A stretch of 64,000 bases of DNA from DATLXH01 sp035576005 (GCA_035576005.1 DATLXH010000071.1:9089-73088); one strand, 5' to 3'; shown: positions 24,944 through 33,950, counted from the first letter of the stretch. Program-made: numbers and translations. The notes: a model not told the origin generated them from the letters alone.

Positions 24944-25684
24944 TCAGCGTTCATTCAGCAGAACGGTCCCACGCCGGAGACCTGCCGCGCTTCGAACGTC
25001 GCCGCCCGCTTCACGCCAGATGTAATAGTAGATGTTGACGAGGTCCGTGATCGCGCGTGAGTGACTGATCGATCCGACTCCGAATGCAATCGACCTCTCA
25101 TCGAATTCGGCGGCGGAGCGGCGGTCGCCATATCGATGAAACTCTTCCGCGATCAACGGATAGAAACGCGCCGTTCTCGCGAACATCTGGTCGATGTACG
25201 CGCCAGGCTCGAGCTTCCTCTGAAGACCATAAAAGACGAACGGAAACTTCGGCATCTGTTTCTCGAAGTACGCTTCGTAATCGTCCTTGCAGCCAGTCAT
25301 TCGTGGATCCGAGTCATCGAGGTGGAACGGATTGTTCGCATCCGAGACGAAATGCGAGATCACGCCAAGACGCTCTACCACGCTGCGAAGCGAGTCGCGC
25401 TTGCGGATCATCGAGATCGAGGACGCAATCTCCTTCTCGAGTCTTTGCCTGAGCCGTCCGTTGCGCGAGGTCACAGCGTAGCGATGGCTGTCGGTTCCTT
25501 CGTCAGCGGCTGCTCTCGCGAGTCCCTGCCGGAACTCGAACTCATACTTTTCAATCAACATGCGAAGATCGCCAGGGGCAAGCTCGACCCCTTTCCGCGC
25601 AATTCTTTCCTCGGCAGCCGATGTCCAGGCATGAACGGTTGACGGTGAGAGTAAAACAAGGCAGAGCAGTAGTCGAAGGGGCAT
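24944..25684 (-). CDS. secreted zinc-dependent phospholipase C / S1-P1-nuclease-like protein
   Basis: 246 aa from ATG 25684; sequence upstream is repeat and not coding. The signal peptide LLLCLVLLSPSTVHA gives a mature protein starting WTS, like the N-terminal Trp zinc ligand of this fold. The motif VVERLGVISHFVSDANNPFHLDD fits the H-x3-D-x5-H zinc ligands of the zinc phospholipase C / P1 nuclease superfamily. Unusually, the expected early His after Trp (W-x-x-x-x-H) is not obvious (WTSAAEERIARKG). The remainder is helical. Probably periplasmic; hydrolysis of phosphodiesters is an inference from fold. Confidence 0.6.
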   Translation of the reverse strand: MPLRLLLCLVLLSPSTVHAWTSAAEERIARKGVELAPGDLRMLIEKYEFEFRQGLARAAADEGTDSHRYAVTSRNGRLRQRLEKEIASSISMIRKRDSLRSVVERLGVISHFVSDANNPFHLDDSDPRMTGCKDDYEAYFEKQMPKFPFVFYGLQRKLEPGAYIDQMFARTARFYPLIAEEFHRYGDRRSAAEFDERSIAFGVGSISHSRAITDLVNIYYYIWREAGGDVRSAAGLRRGTVLLNER

Positions 25685-25882
25685 TGCTGCGATGGTAAGC
25701 GGGGGCGGTGGTGAGGTCAAATGTGGCAGAAGAGCGGGAGAGTGATTTGTCGGCACTTTTCCAAAAAGTGCCCAGCGGTACGGCGGCTTGGCGGTTGTCG
25801 TCCCTCGCCCCTGACACCCGCCCAGGCTCGGGACGACACCTCGTATTTCTTTCTCAGTAGCGATGCAACGTTCTCCCGCTTC

Positions 25883-26126
25883 TGATGACACCGGTTCACT
25901 GTCTGACCTCGTTGAGCCGCGAAGCGGCGTAATCCCTCTCCCCGGCGGGGAGAGAAGCGAGCGGAGCGAAGCAGGGAGAGGGGCGTGAAAGTCTCGCAAG
26001 TCCTTCGAAAAGGGCGAGGTCTTCGTATCTCTCGCGGCCCCTCTCCCGGTCGCTTACGCGACCACCCTCTCCCCGCCGGGGAGAGGGATTCGCCCCTTCG
26101 GACGCGATTCCCACCGCGTGTCATCA
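25883..26126. mobile_element. MITE-like unit with 9-bp terminal inverted repeats, copy 1
   Basis: Perfect inverted ends TGATGACAC (25883-25891) and GTGTCATCA (26118-26126) enclose a complete Family 2 palindrome. The 245-bp copy at 42868-43112 has the same ends and shares flanking sequence on both sides. It has no coding capacity; mobility is inferred from the two matching copies. Confidence 0.65.
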
Positions 26127-26133
26127 CTTCTTC

Positions 26134-26151
26134 AACAGCGTACCCGCTGTT
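26134..26151. terminator. hairpin following the MITE-like unit
   Basis: AACAGCG-TACC-CGCTGTT, a 7-bp perfect stem without a T-run. The same hairpin with loop TTCC follows the second MITE-like copy at 43120-43137, so it probably belongs to the repeat unit. Confidence 0.5.
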
Positions 26152-26183
26152 AACCCACCTACAGGGATGACACAATCGCTCGC

Positions 26184-26792
26184 TTGAAACAAACAGAATT
26201 TGACCGGCATAAAGAGATCCTGTTCTCCTGCAGACTCTGTCCTCGGGTTCTCGGGACTCCCGTGACCGGGGCGGTGGAAGGGGCCAGAGTGCTGCTCATC
26301 GGGCAGGCGCCCGGACCCCACGAAGTCGAGCTCAAACAGCCCTTCGCCTATACCGCGGGTCGTAAGCTTTTCTCGTGGTTTGCCACTCTCGGTGTCCGTG
26401 AGGAAACCTTCAGGGAGAGGGTCTACATCGGAGCTGTCATCCGCTGTTTCCCTGGGAAAGATGCGAAGGGTGGCGGAGACAGGGTTCCCGACCTGCTGGA
26501 GATCGCGAACTGCTCGACTCATCTCGAGCGGGAGATCCGGCTGCTCGAGCCCGCACTGATCATTGCGGTCGGTACGCTTGCCGCGAAACAGATCATCGGA
26601 TTATCCGAGTTGAAAACCATCGTCGGTGTCGCCCATCGAGGATCTCGTTTCAATCACGACTTCAAGACGATTGTTCTTCCCCACCCGTCAGGCCGGTCGA
26701 CATGGTTGAACAAGCCTGAGCACCTGGATCTTCTCAACAAGTCGCTGCAGCTGATCGCAAACGACGAGAGCTGGAAGCAAACCTTCCGCTGA
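26184..26792 (+). CDS. uracil-DNA glycosylase family protein (Fe-S type)
   Basis: 202 aa with a probable TTG start. Four cysteines, C16, C19, C88 and C110, fit the 4Fe-4S ligands of family 4/5 UDGs. Active-site motif I is VLLIGQAPGPHE, a core segment is YIGAVIRCFPGK, and the C-terminal leucine-loop region is VLPHPSGRSTW with His167. It removes uracil from DNA in base-excision repair. The gene stands alone between a repeat and the convergent ketosynthase gene, which it faces across 10 bases. Confidence 0.85.
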   Translation: MKQTEFDRHKEILFSCRLCPRVLGTPVTGAVEGARVLLIGQAPGPHEVELKQPFAYTAGRKLFSWFATLGVREETFRERVYIGAVIRCFPGKDAKGGGDRVPDLLEIANCSTHLEREIRLLEPALIIAVGTLAAKQIIGLSELKTIVGVAHRGSRFNHDFKTIVLPHPSGRSTWLNKPEHLDLLNKSLQLIANDESWKQTFR

Positions 26793-26802
26793 TCGTGCAG
26801 CG

Positions 26803-28437
26803 CTAGGTCCGGACTGGTTCGTCTTCCGCTGACACGGCTCCACGCCTCTCGGCGACCGCCGCGAGGAACTCCGGCTCCCATGCGCGGCTGATGACGCAGG
26901 AGTTGATGCCGCCGATTCCCATGCTGAGTTTTCCGCCCAGTCCCCCGGTCACTCCGCATCCCGAGGAGTCGACGAAACGAGCATTACGAATTTTGACGTC
27001 GGCGTGAAGGTCTTCGTCGACGATCGAGACAGGGAAGAGCTTTCCGGCGATCATCCCGAGGTGCTGAGCCGTCAGTTCCCAGCCTCCTCCAACGGACATG
27101 CCGTGACCGAACGTCCCTTTTCGCGCGCTGAAAATCACATCGCCGTGCAGCATCTCCTGTGAGTGTTCAATCTCTGTCGTATCGCCCGGTGTCGCGGTCG
27201 CATGCATGTCCCACGTAGTGACATCCGAGACCGAGAGCCCACGCATCGCTTCGCGGATGGCCAGCTGCGGACCCGCTTTCGAAGGGGTAATGATGTGGTG
27301 TGCGTCGGACGATGTGCCCGCGGAAACAATTTCCAGCCCCAGCGGGCGGAATCCCTGAGCAGTGAGAGCCTCAGCGTCGCCCACGATCCAGACGCAGGAT
27401 CCACCCGATACGTGCGTTCCCTTCAAACCGGTCAGAGGGCGTGACACTTCCGCGTCTGCTGACAGGACATTGGCGTTATAGAAGGCGGAGATGGAAATCT
27501 CAGTCGGCGGGGGATCGCTCATTCCGACGACGACGGCGGTTGCTTCGCCGAGTTGTATTTCGTCGTATGCCATTTTGAGTGCGATTCCGAACGACGCACA
27601 CGCTGCCACCGGGGCAAATGCCGGTCCTGTGATCTTTCCGATCATCGAGACCTGCGAGGCGGGGATGTTTACGATGTTCCAGAGAAGGTTGGGAGAAACG
27701 CTTGCCCACGGCTCATCGGGACAGCCCCACCGTCGATTGAGAGCCTTGATGCCGCTCAGCTTCTGACGAATGCTTCCCAGTTTCGCGGAACCGGAAGAAG
27801 GAGGAACAGGCTCGGCCTGAATGCGTCGCGCGTCGGCGAGATACTCCCGCAGCGCGTCACTCTTTGCAGCCCAGAATGTCTCCCACGCCTGCTTCGCGTC
27901 CATCCACTCTTCGCTCCCGAGCTCGAACAAAGCGGGGTCGGAGGGGGCTCCCGGATCGGGCGTGCCATCATCATGCTGACGTCGTGCTGCACAGCGTTCG
28001 GGAGCGGCCCAGAAAGCGTCCCATCGCCGGCGCGAGCGATCGTAACGAACCGACTCCTGGTGTTGGATCGTCAGCTCGCCCAGGCCGGTGCCGATGTAAA
28101 TATGGCAACGAGCGCCAAGCGACTGCAGGTACGTCTCGATTCCTTCATTCTGTGAAAGGGATTGGATGAATGCGCCGAGTGCGTACTGAACGACAGGACC
28201 CATCTTGTCTTTCAGTTGTGAGAATTTCGAGGGCGAGAATCGCTTGTCGACCCACGGCCTGTAGACTTCGAAGTCGAAGGCCGGCTTTCCGACCACAAAA
28301 TTCGATGGTCCGTACCCCTCAAACGGTTCGAGCCATGTTCCCGGGGTCTCGAGGTTCCTTGCGAAGGTGTCGACATCGGGAGACCTGGGAGCCACGATGC
28401 CCCAACCAAAGATACCAACGCGACGGTTTCGTTCCAT
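26803..28437 (-). CDS. stand-alone beta-ketoacyl synthase with a central insertion
   Basis: 544 aa, longer than FabF/FabB (about 410). Thiolase-fold motifs: N-terminal VGIFGWGIVAPRS, GTGLGELT, active-site Cys280 in APVAACASFGIAL, His412 in WDMHATATPGDTTE (replacing HGTGT), Lys440 and His445 in ARKGTFGHGMSVGGG. Between residues about 125 and 250 there is an Ala/Trp-rich charged insertion absent from FabF. All four catalytic residues are present, so condensing activity is likely, but the altered His motif suggests an unusual substrate. No acyl carrier protein or other fatty acid/PKS gene is adjacent. Confidence 0.8.
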   Translation of the reverse strand: MERNRRVGIFGWGIVAPRSPDVDTFARNLETPGTWLEPFEGYGPSNFVVGKPAFDFEVYRPWVDKRFSPSKFSQLKDKMGPVVQYALGAFIQSLSQNEGIETYLQSLGARCHIYIGTGLGELTIQHQESVRYDRSRRRWDAFWAAPERCAARRQHDDGTPDPGAPSDPALFELGSEEWMDAKQAWETFWAAKSDALREYLADARRIQAEPVPPSSGSAKLGSIRQKLSGIKALNRRWGCPDEPWASVSPNLLWNIVNIPASQVSMIGKITGPAFAPVAACASFGIALKMAYDEIQLGEATAVVVGMSDPPPTEISISAFYNANVLSADAEVSRPLTGLKGTHVSGGSCVWIVGDAEALTAQGFRPLGLEIVSAGTSSDAHHIITPSKAGPQLAIREAMRGLSVSDVTTWDMHATATPGDTTEIEHSQEMLHGDVIFSARKGTFGHGMSVGGGWELTAQHLGMIAGKLFPVSIVDEDLHADVKIRNARFVDSSGCGVTGGLGGKLSMGIGGINSCVISRAWEPEFLAAVAERRGAVSAEDEPVRT

Positions 28438-28531
28438 TTGAGAGTATTGTACAAAATCGTGTCAGGGATTTTGCATGTCCGATCCGCGCGCATTTGGTGC
28501 ACCGGCCGTTGGTAGCTGAGGGAGACCAGAC

Positions 28532-28804
28532 TTGAAGACAATAGCGATCGCGATGGTGGTAGTGCTCACAGGAATGCTGACTGGTTGTACATCGGAGAAG
28601 ACCACAATAGAGACCGACGCGGACCGACCGACCATCACGGCAGCGACTCCGCCTCCTCCGACAAGCACGGAGAGCGTGACCACGCAGACGACGGAGGTTG
28701 AAGATTCGCGCTCCGTGCAGGAGGGCGCCATTCTGGCCGACGACCGGCAGTCGACGACGCCAGCACCTGCCACTACCACAGCGCCGCCGCCCCGGACCCC
28801 TTGA
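28532..28804 (+). CDS. small Thr/Pro-rich lipoprotein
   Basis: 90 aa from TTG 28532, with GGGAG about 7 bases upstream. Lipobox LTGMLTGC at residues 12-19; the mature part is low complexity (Thr, Pro, Ser, Ala) with no domain and ends PPPRTP. Probably a lipid-anchored surface or periplasmic peptide. No family recognised; the low complexity lowers confidence that it is conserved. Confidence 0.5.
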   Translation: MKTIAIAMVVVLTGMLTGCTSEKTTIETDADRPTITAATPPPPTSTESVTTQTTEVEDSRSVQEGAILADDRQSTTPAPATTTAPPPRTP

Positions 28805-28897
28805 GTCCGTGCGGAAGATGGAACGAAGAAACCAGGCGAGAGCGAAAAGTCATGGACGGCTCAACTCCCTGATTCTTGTTTCTGCATTCAGGCGCAA

Positions 28898-28927
28898 GGC
28901 TCTCATTCCTCTCAGTTTTTGAGAGCC
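28898..28927 (+). promoter_or_regulatory. hairpin overlapping the ribosome-binding region of the 28932 gene
   Basis: GGCTCTCA (28898-28905) pairs with TGAGAGCC (28920-28927), with a 14-base loop containing TTTTT. The right arm holds GAGAG, the only Shine-Dalgarno-like sequence before ATG 28932. It could sequester the RBS. Seen in sequence; function is inference. Confidence 0.35.
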
Positions 28928-28931
28928 GATT

Positions 28932-29927
28932 ATGCCCTCATCCATTTCACTGCTCTACGAGCCGCTCATCGCGCGTGACGTGGCAGCCATTCCGGCGGCC
29001 GTGAGTCGCTTTCGCGAGACGGAATCTTCTGACACACTCTTTCAAGCCGTTGCCCGGTTCACATTTCTGGCGTTCGCGCCCACGGAACACGGGCGAGCCG
29101 CAATCGCTTCGATCCTCGCCATCTTCGAGTTGAAAGAACTTCTGGATGATCATTTCGACGACTGGGTCACGGAGGCCGCGATCTACACCTCCCAGAGCCG
29201 GTTGCCCTGGAGCGAGCCGCCGATCTCCGAGCCGCCCGCCGTCACAGACCCCTACGACGCCACCACTGCCGGTATTCGCGAGGCGATTCAGAGTCGGGAT
29301 CGGCATCGTGCGGAACGATGGCTCGCGGGTCGGATCCAGGAGCGGGATTTCGGGCCCGACTTTTTCCTGCAGGCAGCGGAAAGTCTGGCCGACGGTGGAA
29401 GTGGTCTGACGCTCGCCGTCAATGCCTGGAAGCTCGCCGCTGTGTTCGGAGAGCGCGAGCGCTATCCGATTCTTCGGACCGTTGTATGGCAGTGGACCTC
29501 GGAGGGAGCAGAGCCCGCCGCGCCTCGAGGACGCACGATGCGGACGCCCAGACTGTTTGAGCAACTGCGCGCTCGCATGGTCGCAAGTGGTGGGGAGCCC
29601 GAGAGCTTTCGTTCCCTCCTTCTTCTCGACGCGGCGCAGCAGGTGACCGAGCTGACCAAGCAGAGTGAAGTGGAAGAGAGCGTCACCTTGACCCTCGAGC
29701 GGGCTGAAGCCCCGAAACCCCACGAAAGTGTGAAGAACTCGCCGGGGGATGAAAAGCCACTCGAGCCGTACCGGCTCGCGCGCGACTATGGTGAGCGGAT
29801 CAGTGCTGCGGCACTCGAACTGCGCTTCGGAGTGCGATTCCCCTCGCTTCGCGGAGATTCCATCTCAGCGGCGGCCGCGTGGAATCTCGAGAACGGACCG
29901 TCGTTTGAGGACTGGAGCTTCGCATGA
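28932..29927 (+). CDS. hypothetical protein coupled to dacB
   Basis: 331 aa, mostly helical by composition, with no signal peptide or membrane segment. Distinct segments: VSRFRETESSDTLFQAVARFTFLAF, a pattern HGRAAIASILAIFELKELL, GIREAIQSRDRHRAERWLAGRI, FFLQAAESLADGGSGLTLAVNAWKLAAVFGERERYPILRTVVW, and a charged linker before a C-terminal domain (YGERISAAALELRFGV). I recognise no family. Its TGA stop overlaps the dacB start by 4 bases (ATGA), which strongly suggests functional coupling with that peptidoglycan enzyme. Confidence 0.65.
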   Translation: MPSSISLLYEPLIARDVAAIPAAVSRFRETESSDTLFQAVARFTFLAFAPTEHGRAAIASILAIFELKELLDDHFDDWVTEAAIYTSQSRLPWSEPPISEPPAVTDPYDATTAGIREAIQSRDRHRAERWLAGRIQERDFGPDFFLQAAESLADGGSGLTLAVNAWKLAAVFGERERYPILRTVVWQWTSEGAEPAAPRGRTMRTPRLFEQLRARMVASGGEPESFRSLLLLDAAQQVTELTKQSEVEESVTLTLERAEAPKPHESVKNSPGDEKPLEPYRLARDYGERISAAALELRFGVRFPSLRGDSISAAAAWNLENGPSFEDWSFA

Positions 29928-31396
29928 CAGCAGTTTCCTCTCACGTGACCCGCAGCTTCCTTGCCCTGCTCTCACTGGCCATCGCGATCAGCCTGGGCGC
30001 CTGCGCATCCGTACCCCCAGCGGGAAACGAAAAGTCACGGGTCGCACCCCTGGAGGCGCGCCCCGTAGTTCAGCCGACGCTCTCGAGCTTCATCGAGAGA
30101 CTCATTGACCAGCCGCCGTTGAATCGAGCGGTCTGGGCGATATCAATCCAGGAAGAAGACGGAAAGGTTCTCTACTCCAGGAACGCCGGCGTCATGATGA
30201 CTCCCGCTTCGAACCGCAAGCTATTCGTGTCCGCCGCTGCAGCCGCCTGTTGGGGTTTCTCCCGCCAGTTTGAGACCGAGGTGTTGATCGATGGACCGAT
30301 CCGCGCTGGCAGGCTGGAGGGTGATCTCATCATTCGTGGCGGCGGTGATCCGTCACTGGGCGGCCGCTACGAATACGACCGCGATCGGGTGTTGCTTCCG
30401 ATCCTGACTTCTCTCGAGCAACTCGGAATCCGATCGATCTCCGGCGGGGTCGTGGCAGACGTTTCGCGCTTCGATGGGCAGACCCTCGTGCCCAGCTGGG
30501 AGATTGAGGATGTTGGCTCCACCAACGCCGCGCCTGTGGATGCTCTGACATTCAACGAAGGGAATGTAGGAGTGATCGTCGAGCGCTGCGGACGACAGGC
30601 CGTGCTGTCAGATCCCACATTCCTTCAATCCAGTTCTGAGGTGACGTGCGGCGACCCTGCTGCTGTTTCCGTCAAGTCCGACGCCTCGAACCGGCTGACT
30701 GTGTCCGGTGTTGCGCCGTTGGACGGTCGCGCTTTCAACGACATCGTTACAGTCTCCGATCCAGCGCTCTTTGCCGCTGCAGCAGTGTCGGATTTTCTGA
30801 ATCGACGCGGCATCGCTGTGACAGGCATGGCCTCGGCGAGCCGTTCGAAACGAGAAGGGGAGTCGATCGCAACGCTCGCGTCACCTCCTTTGTCCATGCT
30901 TCTTGCGAGCTATCTCGAAGAAAGCATCAATGTTTTCGGCGACATGCTGTACAAGAGTTTTTCCGTTCGCGAAGGCACTCCTGCGACATTCGCAGCCTCG
31001 AAAAAAGTCGAGCGGGAGTTTCTTACCTGGGTGGTCGGGATCGATCCGCTGGAATTCGATTTCGCCGACGGGTCGGGCCTTTCGACACGAAACAAGGTCA
31101 CTTCCAACGCGATCATCAAGTTGCTCCGCTTCATGGCCGAGCCTTCCCGCCGAGGCTCGTATGCGGCGATTCTTGCCGCGCCTGGCGATCCGGGAACCAT
31201 GCGCAGGCGGCTGCTCGACGTGGACAGGCTCTACGTGAAAACCGGGACCTTGAGCGGGGTTGCAGGGCTGAGTGGCTTCATCGAGGGAAAGAGCGGGCGC
31301 ATCCGCTTGTTCTCCATCATCGTGAATAACCAGCCGTCTGATGTGGCCGTGCGGCCCACCGTCGATTCGATCATCAGGCGGATCGCGGACTTTTAA
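29924..31396 (+). CDS. dacB: D-alanyl-D-alanine carboxypeptidase/endopeptidase (PBP4, S13)
   Basis: 490 aa. A lipoprotein-type signal ends in SLGAC (Cys27), unlike the Sec-cleaved E. coli PBP4. Catalytic motifs of family S13: S96-x-x-K99 in MTPASNRKLFVSA, SxN in YLEESINVFGDMLYK, and KTG in LYVKTGTLSGVAGLSG. The insert domain typical of PBP4 is present between the first two motifs (residues about 115-310). It cleaves D-Ala-D-Ala ends and cross-bridges of peptidoglycan in the periplasm. Translation is coupled to the upstream unknown gene. Confidence 0.9.
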   Translation: MTAVSSHVTRSFLALLSLAIAISLGACASVPPAGNEKSRVAPLEARPVVQPTLSSFIERLIDQPPLNRAVWAISIQEEDGKVLYSRNAGVMMTPASNRKLFVSAAAAACWGFSRQFETEVLIDGPIRAGRLEGDLIIRGGGDPSLGGRYEYDRDRVLLPILTSLEQLGIRSISGGVVADVSRFDGQTLVPSWEIEDVGSTNAAPVDALTFNEGNVGVIVERCGRQAVLSDPTFLQSSSEVTCGDPAAVSVKSDASNRLTVSGVAPLDGRAFNDIVTVSDPALFAAAAVSDFLNRRGIAVTGMASASRSKREGESIATLASPPLSMLLASYLEESINVFGDMLYKSFSVREGTPATFAASKKVEREFLTWVVGIDPLEFDFADGSGLSTRNKVTSNAIIKLLRFMAEPSRRGSYAAILAAPGDPGTMRRRLLDVDRLYVKTGTLSGVAGLSGFIEGKSGRIRLFSIIVNNQPSDVAVRPTVDSIIRRIADF

Positions 31397-31609
31397 CGCA
31401 CGGCAAGGCGGGAGGGGCGAGGGACCTCGCAAGCTTCTACTCCGGTTTCATGGATGCGACGGGCGCCGCGACCATCGCGACACTTTTTCAGCTCCTATGC
31501 GTCGAAATGTTGACTCAAGTCACGTGGTTGTTTTGTTCCATGACCTAGACTCTCAGACACGTTGAGCCGTATCTGTCAGACCAATTCCGAATCGAGGGAC
31601 AATTTCATA

Positions 31610-32380
31610 ATGAAAAGCCGAGCACGAGGCAGCATGACAATCGCAGCAATGGTGACAGCGACGTTTCTGGTCGCGGGTGAGTGGGAAGCGATCTTTGCTG
31701 CTGAGACCATCGCTCCTGCCGCGCAGGGGAACCGGCGACGGGTCGCGAGGGCGGGGAGAGTAGAAGTGGCATCCCTGTCCGGCATCGTTACCGACGCCGT
31801 GACCGGCGCCCCGGTGTCCGGCGCGGTGGTGACACTGCAGGGCAAATCGGCCACTACGTCTGCTGACGGGAGATACTCGCTGTCGTCACTAAGCTCGGGG
31901 ACCGAGACTCTCGTCGTCGAAAGGTTCGGCTTCGTCATCGTGAGCCGCGTCATTGCTCTTGCGGCGGGGTCAAACAGTGCCGATGTTGCTCTGGCCGCCA
32001 GTGCGACAGTCGCCGTCACCACGACCAATGGAGTGACCACCCGGCTTGTGCTCGATACCGTTCAGTTCAGTTATGCGCTCGGTCTGGTCAGTCCTCGCAA
32101 CACTCCCAACGTTACCGTCTGCGGGACAGGCACAGGTCCTCAGTCGGTGACTCTCGAGAAAAGCGACATTGCCCTCATCTCCGGGCCCAGTGTGACCAGC
32201 AGCAGCTGTTGTCCCAACGGCCAGCAGGTCAACTTCAAGCTCAAGAACGGCCAGCAGTTCGACGGAACGTTCGTCGACAGCTGCGCCGGTTACGTGGAGG
32301 ACCTTCTGGGCAGGAAGGCGTCCGACGGAACCAACATTTACATTCCATTCAAGACGATACGGAGCGTTCAGTTTCCGTAA
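31610..32380 (+). CDS. secreted protein with carboxypeptidase-regulatory-like domain
   Basis: 256 aa from ATG 31610; in-frame sequence upstream has no signal character. N-terminal signal segment (MTIAAMVTATFLVAGEWEAIFA). Residues about 58-125 form a CarboxypepD_reg-like beta-sandwich: LSGIVTDAVTGAPVSGAVVTLQGKSATTSADGRYSLSSL. The C-terminal part has six cysteines (for example SSSCCPNGQQVNFKLKNGQQFDGTFVDSCAG) and ends in a beta segment, perhaps disulfide-stabilised. Function unknown; likely extracellular or periplasmic. Confidence 0.7.
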   Translation: MKSRARGSMTIAAMVTATFLVAGEWEAIFAAETIAPAAQGNRRRVARAGRVEVASLSGIVTDAVTGAPVSGAVVTLQGKSATTSADGRYSLSSLSSGTETLVVERFGFVIVSRVIALAAGSNSADVALAASATVAVTTTNGVTTRLVLDTVQFSYALGLVSPRNTPNVTVCGTGTGPQSVTLEKSDIALISGPSVTSSSCCPNGQQVNFKLKNGQQFDGTFVDSCAGYVEDLLGRKASDGTNIYIPFKTIRSVQFP

Positions 32381-32403
32381 CGCTTCCGTACGGACTTCGC
32401 CGA

Positions 32404-32427
32404 CCTCTCCCCGGGCCTGGGGAGAGG
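32404..32427. repeat. CTCTCCCC hairpin (Family 2-like remnant)
   Basis: CCTCTCCCC-GGGCCT-GGGGAGAGG, a perfect 9-bp stem, 23 bases after the 31610-32380 gene. No T-run follows, so it is more likely a repeat than a terminator. Confidence 0.6.
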
Positions 32428-32578
32428 GTGTCTGCCGGCCTCGACTTCGTAAGTGATGAGGCTCTCGCGAGTGGGAGGGCGTGGCGCTACGTCGCGCATC
32501 TCTCCCTAAGGCGCCTGGCCTGGGCTGGGCGGAATTAGGTTTCGGTCGAATGGTCCACGCGACCAGCCCTCCCTTCGC

Positions 32579-32584
32579 TATAAT
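32579..32584 (+). promoter_or_regulatory. candidate -10 box upstream of yebC
   Basis: A perfect TATAAT 39 bases before the yebC ATG in otherwise GC-rich DNA. No good -35 hexamer at the expected spacing, so this is a candidate only. Confidence 0.4.
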
Positions 32585-32623
32585 CCGGCCTTTCCATCGC
32601 GTCGTCCAAGGAGAGAATGTTCG

Positions 32624-33367
32624 ATGTCAGGCCACAGTAAATGGAGCACCATCAAGCACAAGAAAGGCGCCGCTGATGCCAAGCGAGGAAAAATCTTTAC
32701 CCGAATCATCAAGGAAATGACTGTAGCTGCCCGCATGGGTGGAGGCGATGTCGACGGAAACCCGCGACTCCGCGCGGCGATCGTGGAGGCGAAAGCTGCC
32801 AACATGCCGAAGGACAACATCGACCGCGCGATCAAGAAGGGAACGGGCGAGCTCGAGGGGAGCACCTACGAAGAAGTGACGTACGAAGGGTATGGCCCGG
32901 GCGGAGTTGCCGTCATGGTCGAAGCGCTCACCGACAACGGCAACAGGACGACTCCCGAGATCCGTCACATGTTCGAAAAGCATGGTGGGAACTTTGGCGC
33001 CCCCGGATCGGTGCGGTTCCAGTTCGAGAAGAAGGGCTACTTCGTGGTCGAAAAGTCGGCCGTCAGCGAAGATCGTTTAATGGAAGTCGCCCTCGAAGCA
33101 GGCGCCGATGACCTGCAGACTGAAGAACAGGAAGTGTTCGAGATCTACACCACCCCCGACGCGTTCGAAGCTGTTCGCGCGGCCCTCGAGACGGCGAAGA
33201 TCCCGTCGGTGGAATCGAAGCTCGGAATGATTCCGAGTCTTTATGTGAAGGTCGACGAAGTCAAAGCCAAGCAGACAATGCGACTGCTCGAAGCGCTCGA
33301 CGACCACGAAGATGTGCAGAACGTCTGGTCGAACTTCGACATGCCTCAAGAGCTGATGGAAGGGTAG
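32624..33367 (+). CDS. yebC: YebC/PmpR family transcriptional/translational regulator
   Basis: 247 aa, standard length. N-terminus MSGHSKWSTIKHKKGAADAKRGKIFT is the family signature; AANMPKDNIDRAIKKGTGE, YEGYGPGGVAVMVEALTDNGNRT and GSVRFQFEKKG follow, with the C-terminal DALEALDDHEDVQNVWSNFD-type ending. AAGGAGAG lies about 10 bases upstream. YebC-type proteins act as DNA-binding regulators in some bacteria and as translation factors relieving ribosome stalling in others. In many genomes it sits beside ruvC, but not here. Confidence 0.95.
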   Translation: MSGHSKWSTIKHKKGAADAKRGKIFTRIIKEMTVAARMGGGDVDGNPRLRAAIVEAKAANMPKDNIDRAIKKGTGELEGSTYEEVTYEGYGPGGVAVMVEALTDNGNRTTPEIRHMFEKHGGNFGAPGSVRFQFEKKGYFVVEKSAVSEDRLMEVALEAGADDLQTEEQEVFEIYTTPDAFEAVRAALETAKIPSVESKLGMIPSLYVKVDEVKAKQTMRLLEALDDHEDVQNVWSNFDMPQELMEG

Positions 33368-33446
33368 ACTCAGAGAGCGGTGCCGGGCGGGCATGACAAT
33401 GCTGCCGGGACCGACAAGCTGCAGGAAGAGGTTAGAAACACGCCAA

Positions 33447-33920
33447 CTAGCCCGCTCCGGATCCTTCTGCAGTCACAGCGAGTTTCGCGTTGATGACGAC
33501 GTGACGCTCGAGGCCGAGTAGCTCGCCCAGTTTACGCACGAGATGATCCTCGTGAGCCGAGAGCAACCCATCCGAGTAGACGATTCGCCACATGGTCTTC
33601 ACGATGTCGAGCCGTTGGTCCTGACTCGAGCTTTTCCGGATCAGGTTCGTCAGGCTCCAGTGGTCGATCGAATCTTTTCTTGTCCGATCGGCCAGCTCGA
33701 GAAGCTCACTTACAAGCTGTTCGCTGAGCTGAAACTCTGTCCTGAGGAACTCGACGAGCTGGCCTCTTTCGTGATCTGAGAAGCTCTCATCCGCGTGCGC
33801 GATCTCTAAAAGGACGGCGGCAGTGGCGAGAGAGATGGCGTTATCGGGGATCGACGCGGTCTCCGGCTTTTCCGCGCCGAAGGCGGCACTCAGTCGTTTG
33901 AATAGTCGTTCGATAGGCAT
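33447..33920 (-). CDS. TerB-like (tellurite resistance B fold) protein
   Basis: 157 aa, all helical. Residues about 25-145 match the TerB fold: AAVLLEIAHADESFSDHERGQLVEFL and later MWRIVYSDGLLSAHEDHLVRKLGELLG, each with the acidic D-x-x-x-S-x-x-E/H-E pattern that binds metal in TerB. Probably cytoplasmic. No other ter gene is near, so a stress or membrane-associated role is only possible. It lies 30 bases downstream of the saccharopine dehydrogenase-like gene on the same strand. Confidence 0.8.
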   Translation of the reverse strand: MPIERLFKRLSAAFGAEKPETASIPDNAISLATAAVLLEIAHADESFSDHERGQLVEFLRTEFQLSEQLVSELLELADRTRKDSIDHWSLTNLIRKSSSQDQRLDIVKTMWRIVYSDGLLSAHEDHLVRKLGELLGLERHVVINAKLAVTAEGSGAG

Positions 33921-33950
33921 GAGGATTCCTGTAAATGGCGTTGGGCGCGA

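Noticed and set aside
31509..31552. TTGACT at 31509 as a -35 promoter element
   Set aside because: No acceptable -10 hexamer at 16-18 bases; left unassigned.
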